64,000 nucleotides of DNA from Typha latifolia (GCA_019914945.1 CM034108.1:11472280-11536279); one strand, 5' to 3'; counted from the stretch's first letter, positions 51,601 through 63,960 are shown. Program-made: numbers and translations. Notes: generated from the sequence alone by a model not told the origin.

Positions 51601-54600
51601 CGTCGTCTCGTCACTGTCTTGTCGCCCTCAAGTCGCCAATTACACACGACAGGATGCCCTAGACTGATAGAGAAAAGGAGTGGCGGGTCGGGTCGGATCG
51701 AGTGAAATAAAAGCTAAAGTTGCGGATTTGGGCAAGACGATGATGAACGGCGACGGTTGATCTACGGCAAGTGACGAGTGGCGCAACTGCTTGGGAAGGT
51801 GTCATGCGGCACCTCTCATGCCACATGCTGGTATATCGACTACACGGTAAGTGCCGATCGGCACGGCCATCGTTGGACTTACATAGTTACATCCAAAACT
51901 TCACTAATTTGGAGAGTAATTTAAGAAATGCATTCAAGGGTATCACCCCAGTTTGGGAAAGGAATGTAAATTATAGTAAAGAAAAAAAGAGAGATTTCAC
52001 ATGACTTGTCTCCATTTGTTTCATCTACACTGAGACAACATTAACAGACAATAGTAAGTATCAACAAATTTCCAATCAGCTGGGGTCACGAATAGTTTTT
52101 CTCCATTCAACTAAAACCTATATCTTCTACTTTGATAAAAGGGTTGTATTGTCTTTACCTTTCAATAAGGAATGGATACGAATACAAGACAAATATGATA
52201 TGGATAGGGATGTGCTGATATGATAAATCTTGAAAGACAAGAATACAATATGCTTAGAAACGTAGCTTAGATATGTATATATTTATGTCTACACATAAAT
52301 ATTAGTGAACTTGTATACCTGCATTTTCTTAATTGAGAAATTATATATTATTGTTGCGTATGATAGTTTATATAAGGAGATCTTCAATTTACCAATTAAA
52401 AGAACCGCCATTCACAATAAAGTTCCATTGTATTGCATAGTATATAATTAACTACTATGTAAGACAAACAAGAAAATTCAATCTATTAATTGAAGAAATT
52501 GGTCATTATAATGTGATTTCCTTTCTTTTTTTCAGAAGACAGCACTTTCTAGAAAGGTCCCAAGTATCGGAATCAGAATCGAGATTGGTCGTATCAATTT
52601 GTATTTTAAAATAATTTTTAAATATAAAAAATTTCTAATTTTTTCAAAATAAATAATAATAAGATATAAATATATATTATTCATATATAAAATCTAAAAA
52701 CTAAATATTATTTTTTCAATCTCTATCTCTCTCTTTCTACGACACACTCAGTCTCTTTCATACAAATTAAAAAATTCTTACTCTCTCCCTCACTCTCTTC
52801 CACTTTTCTCTTATTAATTTTTTCTCTCCCACTAACTCTCTCACTACCTCTCCCTCTCCCTCTCCTTTTTCGTCACCAACTCCCCTCTCATTAACTCTCT
52901 ATCTCTCTTTCTCTCTCACCACCTCCCTTCTCTCGATCTCCCCTCTCCTCTCTCCCCCACTAACTCTCCCCTACCCTCACTGACTTCCTTCTCTGTTGGT
53001 CTCTCTCTCCCTCTCTGATTCTTCTCCAGCGATGCTTCTCCGACGAGGTATTTTCTTCTTTTCTCTTACTCCTTCCAACGAGCCCTCATTATCTCTCTTA
53101 CTCTCCTCTCTCCTTTTTTCCTTACTCTCCTCGCTCTCTTTCTCCCTTTCTCTCTCCCGATTTCGATCGATTTTGGCCAATCCAACTGATACTAGGCCAA
53201 AACGAGTTACTGAACTAGTTTCGGCCCTAGATTGGGATAGGCCGAAACTTGGAACCATGCTTTCAAGATGTTAGTCAATCGCTACAAGACCTACTTGACT
53301 ACTTGATCCAAAGGCAGAAAAGAAGGTCCCGTGACGTAAGGCAACTCATAAATGACATATAATATAGATCATAAAATAAACAAGTAAACTCAACCTTTTC
53401 ACAAAGAGAAATCCAATGTATTGAAAGGCAGCCACGGATGGCGGATGGTCACCCTCACCGCCTAATGCATAGGCAGAAGACGAGCACCAAGGCAATCTAA
53501 CATTTTTAATATATAAAAAATTGAAAATAATTATATATGATATATATAATATCTATAAATATAGTATACATAATATTTTTGATAGTCTACTACACCAAAT
53601 TACATTGACAATGGTTTATAACAATTCTTAAAAACTATGGGATGATACAATTTAGTGGTAAAAGAGAACATAAAACATTAATGAAAATATAACTACATCT
53701 TCAAAAAAAAATCAAAAATAAAACTCCATCTATCGCACTCCACTAAGTGGAGACACATCTAACAATCACTCACGTGTCCAATACGTGTTCAATCACTCCA
53801 CTAAAGAGAAGGGGAGAACACTTTCATCTTCTCATAACTTCCATTTAGTGAGAGGTGTGGAAGAGAAAGGCGATGGAAAATCGTGTCTGCTCCACTTAAG
53901 AGAAGGGGATCTAGGCAAGGTTATAAGTATCGGTTTCAGAATTGGAATCGGGTGCTTGAAAAAAATGACACGTATCAACTATATTAGTTGTTGTTTCAGG
54001 CAACTTGAAACAGGGACCGACTAAATCGGCCATATAGGCTGATCCATTTCAGTGATACGGATTAGGATCAGCTGATACTTGAATACATGGATCTAGGCCG
54101 CCGTGTTCGCTACATGCCGCCACACGAGGCCAACCTTCACGGCGTCCATGTCGTTGCATGAGCACGGCCTCCATGATATCGCACAAGGCCAACCTTGACT
54201 GCATCCACGTCCTCCACGACACGGCACGAGGCTGACCTCCACTCTAGTAACTTGAAAGATCTAGAGAGCCATAGAGGAAGAGAGTGCCTTCGCTACTGCT
54301 ACTACTACCTTCGTTGCCACCGGCTATCGAAGGGAGAGCCGGAGAGGAAGAAAAAGAGGGATTTAGGGTTTAGTAGTCACGCCATCGAGCACCGGATGAG
54401 AGGATTGAAAAAGAAGATGGGTTTTTTTATATGCAACTTACCCGTACTCGCTTTCAACCCGACCCGCTTCCGTTAGTTTTAAGATTTGGTAGACCGAACT
54501 GCCAGCCTGCCAAATCAGCCCGCCCGGCGCTTTCCAGTACCTAGGCAGCCCATAAATGCGGGTAAACACCTTTCACCAGCGCTAATCGAGATAACGGGGT

Positions 54601-57600
54601 GGACGCCAAAAACGCCATTCAAAACACTGAAGAGACCTTCTAGATTTGATAAGAAATGATATGCCATAATCTCCTTCAATTTGAATTATATTGATAGGAA
54701 TTTCAAAAGTAGCCAAGAAGTATTTAAGAGGGAAGGGATAGGATCGACGAGGTGTCGTCCGAAGTATCTGAAAAGAATTCACAACATTAATTTTATTTTT
54801 AAAAATTGGATACTTTTTTAAAAGTATCTGATACATATTCAGAAGTATTCAACAAGTATCGTATATAGATATAGCGAGAGTACGGAAGTATGTGTATTTT
54901 CTAGTTCCCTTCTGCTTCTAGTCAAATAAATCTCTCTCTGGGGTATCTACTAGTTATATTGAGTCAACAAAAATAACCATGTTTTTGTATGTCCAAAAGT
55001 GAGACAAGCAATCGAAACTGAAGTGAAGTAATATTTCAGAAAGTGACAACTAAACCATGCTTACATGTTGGTATTTTAAAATAATAATAATCCATCACTA
55101 CCTATATTGAGATATTGATGCAATATGAATATCCTATATCTTACTCCAGCACATTTTAACATCAATAGTAAAGATCTGAATTATTCTAGATTATGGCATA
55201 TCAGTTTGCAACACAGGTAGTAATGTCAGGAAAAATATGCTTCTGAAAAAGTAGACTTTCTCAGAGCTATGAGTCTAAAAATTGCTCCCTTGAAGTTTAA
55301 TTTCCTTTGCAGTATGTTCTTTTAAAATTGAGTTTGAGTTAGATTACATACTTCTTTTATTCTGAAACTCATCATCAATGTTTTAAAAAGCGGCCGCAGA
55401 TGGCAGGCTATCACCCTATCGCCTAGCGCCTAGGCAGAAGGCGGGTGACAAGGCGGTCTAGCATTTTTAATATAAATAAATAAATAAATATAGTATATAT
55501 AGAAATTTTAATAGTGCACTAAATCAAAACACTAAATAACATAATCACATTGGCTAATTGCTTATTAGTGATAACTGAATAACTAACATATCTATTTACT
55601 AACTCTAGTTTATTCACATGAATCACATTTTAAAATCCTCTAATTAGAAATTATATACTTAAATAGCAGACAATTAGTAATTCCCCCAATTAATAATGCA
55701 TGACAGTGAAAAAAAATTTCTTCTCTGTAATCTTAATTCAATAATTCATAAAGCAATTAGCAATTAACTCCTCTAAATTGGTTAGTTTTATTAAACCCGG
55801 TTCGCTATAAAACCCGACCCGCTCACTAATAACCGCATCTCGACTTGGCGGGCCGAAGCACTAGCCCGCCAAGTCGGGCCAGGCGGCCCACCTAGCACTA
55901 TTTAGCGCCTAGGCAGCTCGCCAAGGCGCTTGGCCGCCTTTTGCCGACGCCTTTCAACATGGTGGGGTGGTCGGTGCACCGCCCCGCCATGGCAGCCACC
56001 TTTTCCGCTTTTCAAAACAGTGCTCATCATAAATGAAGCTTAAGCTTGAAATAAGCAAGTGCACCAATACATGTGAAACAAGCATAATCTCACAGCCAAT
56101 TATATGCCACAAGTCAACACGCATGGTAATTGAAGACTCATGATGTAGTTTGCAACAATTCTTCAGATATATTCGTTCAATTAATTGCAAAATGATGAAT
56201 TGTTTCAAAGTGTGAGAGTGCAAGAACAAATAAAATTATCTTGCAGAGTAAAATTGCTAGATCATTACTATAAGGAACAGCAATAGTAAAAAAATACGCA
56301 GTCTTAAATTTGTCAAATGAACCCTTTCAGTCGTATATCTACATAGACTGTTTCCTCTGTTACATGTGTGCTACTGCTCCACATTCTTGAATTTATCCTT
56401 AATCTTAAATAACAGCTTAGTCCATGAGCAATGATATCTTCAATCTCTGTGGTGTAAGAGCAATGATATCTTCAATCTCTGTGGTGTAAGCCCCTCTCTT
56501 ACAGAAAACTATTCTTGAACAAAACTCCATAAATCTAACCTATGTCAAAATATATTGATAACTCGAGAGTCATGCATAAATGCTTTCTTGATGTCATCTG
56601 TCTGCACATAGCAGATACACATGCACAAACAGACACCATACTTACAGACCTAAATATATGCATGCTATAAATAGATATATACGGATTTGCATACTTATGT
56701 ACATAATACAACAACAGATAAAAGCACATGTTTCATACCAAATACTAACTCAATATACAAGTTATAATAGATTCCAAAAGTACAAGAAATCAGAGAAAGC
56801 ATGCAACAAGTATCCAAATAGTCATTCTCCCTAACCTCTGCAAGGCGATCCTCACATATACGAAGGAGAGCAATAGCCTTCAAACTAATCCGAGGAGAGC
56901 TTTTGTTATTGGCAAAACCAATAAGACAGTTGACGCAATCCATAAAGCAATCACCAACAACTTGATCAAAATGTTCCAAAATAACTGCAACATACATTGT
57001 ATTAGCATGATTTTAACTTCAGCAAACTCGGAAAACCAGATTGGTTAAACAAGGCTCATTTTGCCAAGAAAATACATTTAAAGTAACAAATCTCATCATA
57101 AGGTAGAAATTCAAAAACTACCTTGTTCTACATTTTCAAATGCACTTTCAACAATTGATTCCAGCTCATCATCAGATGCTGCAGTGAAGATCATAAAGAC
57201 ACTTCTCCAACCAGATTTTATGCTACCAACTTTCGATTTAATCATCTGCATCGTTATCCAACACAGGTAAGCTCATGGACATCGCTGAAAGGAAGTTAAA
57301 AACATAGGATCATCAAAAGGATGGTACCTGAACAATGCAGTCAACAATGAGACTGCGAATTTTGTCGTTGCGGCTATTTCGCATCAGAATAACAAATGGC
57401 TTCAAAATATCATTCTGGAAGGTGAACTTGTTCAGTTCAGCGCGCTCTAGATACTTCATCCCAAGTTGCCTCAATGAATCAATGGCATACATAGCAACCT
57501 TTTCCTCATGATGGCTACCAGCAGTGATAAAATGCTGAGCCAAGACAGACCATATTCTGGCCCACACCTGTAAAATAATTGCAATTACATATATTTCAAG

Positions 57601-60600
57601 TAATTTTGAAATAGATGGAAAAACAAGGCTCAAAATGCGGACAATAATCTCTGATGTGATTACTACTTAAATTGACCTATTAGCTGTCACAGAATAGGTT
57701 AAATCCGATTCAAGGAAGAAAGATTTCTGTAGAAGAGCAGAATTATTTAATAAGAGATGTAACTGAGTTATCCCCAAACATTTTTTATCTAAATATCACT
57801 GAACAGGATCTTCAAACTGACACAGAAGTAGCAATCTAAATATATATATCTAAAAAGAAAAAAATAAGACAGAAATTTAAGTGTTTAAGGCACAGAGGAT
57901 ACCAAACGTATTCGAGCCATATTATAGTAGCTTATCTCCACGAGTTTCTGTAAGCTGAAGACGCGAGCAGGCGTTTGTTTAAGTTCTTCAGCAGATACAC
58001 CGCACAGAGCAGTAAAGAACTCAACAATAGCATCACTTGGCAATTTCACACTATTTATGAACACCTGCTCAGCAGGTTTCCCAGCTAACTCTCTGAGAGT
58101 CAGAAGAACAGAATCTCTAGATATTTGATTTGAACCCTGCATGACTGTTGCAGAAATAGATGGGTTTGAAGTGATATATTCTAGCCTTGAAACACATTCT
58201 AAGACAGCATTCCATGTATCCTGTAAGGCGTCTGTCTCCATGTCAGCAAGAACAAGGAGTGTTCGTAAAGCTTCCACATTCTTACTACGCATTTCCTTTG
58301 GAGCATGCAAAAATGTAAATCTGCAAAAATACGTCACATGAGAAGAAAGTCATACATACATGCTGGCAAGACAACTTAGCAATTAGCTTTTATGAGACAA
58401 AAAATGTATTCAGAAAGATGTGGAGTAGGACTTAAAACAAAGGGGACAAATCTGACAATTAAAACAAGAATATTATACCGTACTAAGGATGTCAAGAAAG
58501 CATAACGCATTGTGTCCATTCCAAGAACACGTGTTATATGTATACCAGATCTAAATCCTTCCATGCAAAGAAGAACTCTAGGCTTATTGTCACCCTCCTC
58601 CATGGTAACAGAAAATGTAGCAAGCAAAGGCCAGCCTACAGCCTCAAGCATGGGCCTAACAAGTTCAACTTGCTGAGCTGTATAAAAGACACCAATTTTC
58701 TCCCCTTTGTTTTTGAAAAGAGCTTGGGTTTGCTTGATAATTTTTTCACTCTCTGCTTTAGTATCAGTTGCTGACTTCATTCTAGGAAGAGCTAAATTTA
58801 AAATGTTGACAAGACGACCTCTTTCTTCTGTCTCAGGCCTCTGTCTGCTGCTTTTTGCTGAATCAGGCACATTGTCCTTCATCTTTATCTCTTCTTTGAT
58901 AATAGAATCATATATCTCCTCCAGAAGCTCCTTCGGGGCACATTCTTCAGCATCATTTCCAGAGTTCATACGTATGAAATCAGCTTTTGACATTTTAGGC
59001 CAGACCATTGGATTATGTGCGTCAGTATTCAACATTATAACCGCATAGGCAAGAACATATGCAGTATCTGCATTTTTGAACAGTCCCGGATTATCAGCAC
59101 AGTAACTGCAAAACCATCATGTCAACTCAATGATCATTCATAGTAATCTGAAAGAAAATAGTATCCAGCACTTAAAAATATATACCGCTCAGCAAACTTC
59201 TCCATAATTCGATCAATTTTCTGTGCCTCTCCAGGAAGGCGAAATCCTTTAAGAAATTCACGAATTGCAGTATCAAACTTCATCCCCGAAAATTTCATGG
59301 AATCAACATAAGCATGCATGACAGAAAGGGGAAACTCCTCATGCTGTCCCAAATATTCACCTATCATGACCTGCAAAAGTTCTGAAGTTAGCAAGCCCTA
59401 CTTACTAGATAAAAGAGAATTATCTTACACTCCATTTGGTTCGCAGTTAAGGGCAAATCTAGAACAATTGTTCTAATTTCTTACTCTTAAAATTGTACCT
59501 CTAATCTAGAGAAGGATAATTTGATGTTTGGTTGTAAACTAGATTAGTGGTATAAATATCATTGATGTGACATAAAGTTGAGGCACAAGTACAAATAAGA
59601 AGTGGAAGTTGAATCCAATACCTTTGATTTGATAATAAATTTAAATTAAAGTATTTGCATTTTCTGGAGGTATGCATTACCACGGATCCCAGTTTCGGCT
59701 GATCTCGAGATGGAACAACGAAAACGGATTGGACATAATTGATTCCAACCAATATGGTGACTAGTTTCAGTCTAGTATCGACTAGCTAAAACAAGTCGAA
59801 ATGAAGTTTTTTAAAAATTCATGTCAAATCTAAAATGATTCAAGGGACATCAATAACTAATGTGCCCAGCTCTTTTTTTTTACTCTCTATCTCTCCTACC
59901 CCTCATACTTCACCGAGCTCATCCGATGGCCGATCCGATGAACTCCTCCGACTACATCACACTCAAATGAGTATTTTTTGCTCATTTTTTTCATTTCTTT
60001 TCTCTCTCCTCTCTCTCTTTCTTTAGCTCATCTTTTCTTATAGCTACAAAACAAGAAACAAGAGAGATGAAAGAGAATCTCTCTCTTCATCTTACTTCTG
60101 CATAAGTAATATATGAGCATAGAAATTTACTAGATCCAAATCGAAATTCACCATAGCTTGAGTGAATACTTATTTTAGTTTTTAGGCTTCATATGTGAGT
60201 ATTTCTTCTCTTAATTTTTTGTCATTTTTTTAAATTTAAAAAAAATCCTGCATTTTAAAATAATATTTATACTATTACATAATTAAAAAATAGTCTGATT
60301 TGATACGGACGATCAATACAATCGATATGTTTCATTTTTCTAAGCAGCCAAACTTGAGTTTCAGAACTTTGTGCATTACACACTTGAGTAAGAAATAAGA
60401 TACGTGGGTCAGAAAAGAGAGGAGATAAGTAGGAAAACTAAGCAATATATTTTCACTTATAGAATGAGGTAAATGAGTGGTAGGAGATAGGAGAAAGGAT
60501 TTATGAAATAACTTTAGTCAAATCAAAGGTAAAACTATAATCAGGTTTATGTGTAGAATAATTTGAATAGTGTTTCAAATGTAGAGTATGAATAATTTGA

Positions 60601-63410
60601 TGTTTGGTTACAAATCTATAATGTTCCTTAATTTAGAATATGGGAAAAAAGAACCTAAAACCACATGGAGGCTTAAATCCTACCTTATCTAAACTAGGAG
60701 TGTTCTTGAGAAACTGAGCTACAGCTGAAGCTGATTTTTCAACCAACTTATTTGATAATAAATATTCTATTCCCTTCATTGGTTTGCGATTGAACTGCAC
60801 AAAAGCCACACAAGAAAATATATATTAGTTTTTCAAATATGATAATGCAAAAAAAGCAACATAAGTGAGATCAGAATAAGAAATTATAGTACTAGGTTGA
60901 TTCAAATTGAAAGAAAACCAATAATTCTTCTACCTCCGAGATTGCAGCTTCCATTGTAGATTTATGAGCTTTAGCCTTCTCAAACTGGTTAAGTCCATCT
61001 TCTCTGGTCTTTGACTCTTCTGTTGTGGGGTTTCCCTTGGTCAATATTTCCTCTTCAAGGGACTGAAGAACGCTGCCATGCTTTGTGGATTCTCTTCGTA
61101 CTTTCTCCCAGTCAACCAATGACTTGAGGACACTCACCAGGCACTGGAATAATGGGTCTTTAATTGGGTTAAATCACATATAAAAGAGATTGAAGGTTTT
61201 ATATTGACACAAAAGTTCACATAATAAACCTGAACAGATGAGCCCTTAACAGAGGCAGTTTGAGATGAAGTAGCTGAGTTAGGATCTGCACTTAGTGTCC
61301 CTTGTGCGATTCTTGAGAGAGAATTAACCTGGTTGTGTCATTTGGGCATGGCAGTTTTTGTTACTAAGTCGAGACACCACGAAGAAAACTTAGTGCATGA
61401 TCCTTATATATGATTTCCTGGACTTACCATGCGCTCATAGAGGTTTGGTCCCTCAAGATCACAGTCATAGTTAACAAATATGTCTGCAAGCATTTGAGAA
61501 TCTTTACAAACTTTCTCGAGCATCCTTCAAGACAATCAAATTAAACATATGGGAGTAAGATAGCCTACGCCAGCAAAGTGAACAATGAACTAAAGAATTG
61601 CTACTGCCAAGGTACCTACTAGAATTTCACATGAGAAAAATAAGATTACCGAAGGACATTCGTTCTTTGGCTGAGGGAACTATCAGAGCTATCCAAGGAC
61701 CTTAAGATTATCAAGGGAAAGAAGACACCAATTTCTCCCTAGAAACCAAATTTACGCATACAGTAATGACTGAGAAAATCAAAACATATTGTAATCAGCT
61801 GCTAATATTATGAAGAACTTGACAAACCTTAAGACTTTCCCTAAAACGCAGCAAGAGAACCAAGAAAATTCCAGTTGCATACTGCAAACAAGAAACAAAG
61901 ATAGAGGGTAAAAGGACAAGACACATAGAAAAATCATCATCACAAAAAGTAGGAAAAATGAGTACAACTACTGCCAAGTATATTGCAAAGTAACCTTGTT
62001 TAGGGGAAAGAAAAAAAAAATTAAGAAAGAGTATCAAGTATATGAACTTAGAAGATAAGGAACAATAAGTACAAAACCTGAAATACAACTGGTGAAGAAG
62101 AAACAGAAGCTCGGAGAAGAGCATAAGAAAGATATGCTTTCACCGAATCGATGAAGTGGAAATTTTTGGTAAAGGAATGGCTTACTCCTTCCAGTAAACC
62201 CTGCATAAGAAAGAGTCATGAGTATTTTCTTAGACAACAAGAAGCACCATACACTCTGCAACAATGCTTTAACTATCAGAATAGTTAAAGTTTCAACATA
62301 TAGAATTCTTTAAGATAGTACATTTCAAATCTTTTACTACCCTCCACCCAATGAAAGCCCTTTAAAAGTAAAATAACAAACTAACTTGCAAAAGCTCAAG
62401 CGACAAAAGCCTTGTCCTTGTAGTAATGTCATCAGTCTCTTCTTTCATGCCCATCTGTAGAAAGAAAGTCAAGCTAAGATTTTGAAGTAGAAAAGTGCTA
62501 CAAGACTGTCATGATAAAGCAGCTATTCTGAAATATTAGACCTTGCAAAGAGTGCGGAAGAGCAATAATGCATCACGTTGTGCAATGCTCATGTTCTCCA
62601 GATCAATGCCTCTGTTAGGAAAGGAAAATTTAACTAGTGTCATTTCTCTAGATTCCATAAAGACAAAACTAAGCAGTGTATATGTTATGATTTCTAGACT
62701 AAAGCATCTTATCCATACCTTTGTATTTTTTTCCCATCCTCAAGTTGAACAGCCTTATCGAGAACAGCTTCTAGTCCCTGTTTAATAAATCCTATGGTTA
62801 GAGGCACCTACTTAAGTTTGGTTTTTGTGTGTGCTGTATGTGTGTGGCTATCTATGACAGCATCTTTGGCTATATTTAGGAAAGGGAGAAAATTCTGGAG
62901 AACCTTGATATCAGCTCCACCGGCTAGATTTTGAAGTTCCTCAACAGATGCAGGGGATGCTTCACTTACACGACTCTTGGACAATGCATCTCCTAAAGTA
63001 ACTTTTTTATCATCTTGGTCATTCAAATCGCCATTTTCTGAATTTATGTCACTAGTTGAAGCAACATCAGTGTCTGCCGAACTTCCGATTGACATGGGAA
63101 CCTGCATTAACAAGCAAGATCCTTATAGCAATGTGGTAAATTGTTTTCTTCCTTGCACAATTAGCAAACATTTTGGAAAATAAAAACATACTTGATCAGA
63201 TTCCATTCTTCTGAATACAATACTGATCATCTGGGTCAACATTGCCTTTGATGTAGCTAGATTGACAGGACTCTTGCTGTAGCCCACAAAATTTAAATCA
63301 GGACCATTAATCAAAAGTCCATACATCTATGAGGAACATTTGTGTCCCCTACCTGTTAAGAGCAATGTTATAGCATACTCTAATTACTCCCAATAATGGC
63401 TCCCCATGCA
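45607..63410 (-). CDS. BIG5: Brefeldin A-inhibited ARF-GEF, BIG5/BEN1/MIN7 type (5' end outside window)
   Basis: Sec7-family exchange factor for ARF GTPases at the TGN/early endosome. Arabidopsis BIG5 (BEN1, MIN7) acts in PIN recycling and immunity and is a target of the bacterial effector HopM1. Twenty-eight exons are visible: 63353-63410, 63192-63276, 62904-63101, 62719-62777, 62542-62611, 62386-62454, 62078-62200, 61828-61881, 61650-61738, 61428-61524, 61230-61328, 60934-61143, 60684-60794, 59186-59370, 58479-59105, 57903-58320, 57328-57567, 57122-57245, 56836-56984, 50543-50899, 50168-50334, 49792-50069, 49447-49622, 48719-48832, 48465-48601, 48073-48388, 46742-46837 and 45607-45669. All are in phase: 1588 codons of an expected ~1740. 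Domains: end of DCB; HUS box [15 protein letters not shown]; Sec7 with [12 protein letters not shown], the glutamic finger in [17 protein letters not shown], and [20 protein letters not shown]; then HDS repeats ([37 protein letters not shown]). It ends [12 protein letters not shown]. The MVWPKM insert and tail are BIG5-specific. The intron at 50900-56835 carries at least five transposons. Confidence 0.95.
51430..51875. mobile_element. hAT-like non-autonomous transposon, 446 bp, with 8-bp TSD
   Basis: Termini CATGGATGGCCGTGCC and, inverted, CAACGATGGCCGTGCC (14 of 16 match). Both ends are flanked by a perfect 8-bp duplication GACTTACA (51422-51429 and 51876-51883). It has a GC-rich interior without a transposase. 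An 8-bp TSD and CA-initial TIR fit the hAT superfamily. The same family is found, disrupted, at 3070-5565. Inserted in the 5.9-kb intron of the BIG5-like gene. Confidence 0.8.
52553..53259. mobile_element. TIR transposon with CT-rich core, about 707 bp
   Basis: Termini AAAGGTCCCAAGTATCGG and, inverted, CATGGTTCCAAGTTTCGG. Flanks CTTTCTAG and CTTTCAAG (7 of 8) look like a target duplication. The left part is AT-rich, the middle (52710-53160) is almost pure CTCTC/CCTCTC, and the right part has paired TTTCGGCC/GGCCGAAA words. No coding capacity. Same intron as the neighbouring elements; related copies lie at 36.4-37.0, 53.92-54.09 and 59.7-60.3 kb. Confidence 0.7.
53414..54629. mobile_element. 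hAT-like transposon, about 1.2 kb, older, with a nested element
   Basis: Termini CAATGTATTGAAAGGC and, inverted, CAGTGTTTTGAATGGC. The flanks GAGAAATC / AAGAGACC are only a degraded 8-bp duplication (5 of 8). The subterminal part GCCTAATGCATAGGCAGAAG...CTAACATTTTTAATAT matches that of the element at 55376-56022 (GCGCCTAGGCAGAAGG...CTAGCATTTTTAATAT), so both belong to one family. The interior carries the nested element at 53917-54088. No transposase seen. Confidence 0.7.
53917..54088. mobile_element. 172-bp MITE nested inside the hAT-like element
   Basis: Termini AAGGTTATAAGTATCGG and, inverted, ATGTATTCAAGTATCAG. It is flanked by a perfect direct repeat GGATCTAGGC (53907-53916 and 54089-54098; true TSD 8-10 bp). 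The TIR core (AAGTATCGG) is shared with the 52553 element. It inserted after the host element did, so it is the younger event. Confidence 0.75.
55376..56022. mobile_element. hAT-type non-autonomous transposon, 647 bp, with perfect 8-bp TSD
   Basis: Element termini CAATGTTTTAAAAAGCGG and, inverted, CACTGTTTTGAAAAGCGG. They are flanked by the exact 8-bp duplication CTCATCAT (55368-55375 and 56023-56030). Subterminal GCGCCTAGGC palindromic words occur at both ends. TIRs of CA(A/C)TG type and an 8-bp TSD are diagnostic of hAT. No transposase. In the BIG5-like intron. Confidence 0.88.
56427..56490 (+). repeat. Perfect two-copy 32-bp tandem duplication
   Basis: The unit AGCAATGATATCTTCAATCT... is repeated head to tail without mismatch, just upstream (in plus coordinates) of an exon of the BIG5-like gene. 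It looks recent, since both copies are identical. Confidence 0.92.
59680..60330. mobile_element. Inverted, diverged copy of the CT-rich TIR element
   Basis: The left end CGGATCCCAGTTTCGGCTGA resembles the inverted right end of the 52553 element (TGGTTCCAAGTTTCGGCCTA). The right end TTTTAAAATAATATTTATA...GATACGGACGATC resembles its inverted left end (TTTTAAAATACAAATTGATACGACCAATC). A CT-rich core lies at 59880-60030. No clear target duplication. In the intron between the exons ending 59370 and 60684 of the BIG5-like gene. Confidence 0.55.
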
Positions 63411-63689
63411 CTGTATTAGAATAAAAATTTCAGTCAATAATTAAGAAGAGTACCATGACATAACTAAGCACCATGTAGAGATATACATTTGCAATTGCAC
63501 TCTGGCAATAATCCTGGGAATAATCAGATATACAACAGATTCACTTGAAATACCCGCCAGCCTAACATCAGCTAATTAAACTTATCAGAGAAATTGAAGA
63601 TTGTATGATTGAGAAGAACAGCCAACAGAATTATTAGAGAAGACAAGGCAACAAAGAGAATTATGTTGTACCGTATTAGCTTTATGAGT

Positions 63690-63960
63690 TGCTAGAGTAT
63701 ACCCTAAACAAGTTAGGGGTAGCACCTATAGAGGACAAGTGAGAACAGATTAAGGAGGTCTGGAGATGTACAAAGGAGATCACATAAAGAACTAAGTATT
63801 TCATTGAAGTAGACGGTGCCTTGAGAAGGAGAGGAATGCCAAAAATTTGTTGTCAGTTGTTACTCCGGTTGCTATCAGAGCTATCAAAAAGCAAATTGCA
63901 TGAGGAACTTATGACCAATCCACAATATCCCACTTCAAGGATTGGAAGATCCTAGTTGAT
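63690..63960 (+). mobile_element. LINE (non-LTR retrotransposon) 3'-end relic
   Basis: Frame 1 reads KLGVAPIEDK, then after a frameshift MR and a degraded LRRSGDVQRRS. This is the classic plant LINE tail block (KvGVAPIEDKMREnRLRWfGHVQRRP), followed later by a degraded GRPK-like RRGMPK. Stops and frameshifts show it is dead. It lies upstream of the first visible BIG5-like exon, in an intron. Confidence 0.55.

Noticed and set aside
52977..53274. Two open frames of about 92 residues on opposite strands
   Set aside because: Translations of the CT-rich core of a transposon.
58538..59048. Plus-strand open frames opposite the Sec7 exon
   Set aside because: Antisense shadows of a firmly identified conserved exon.
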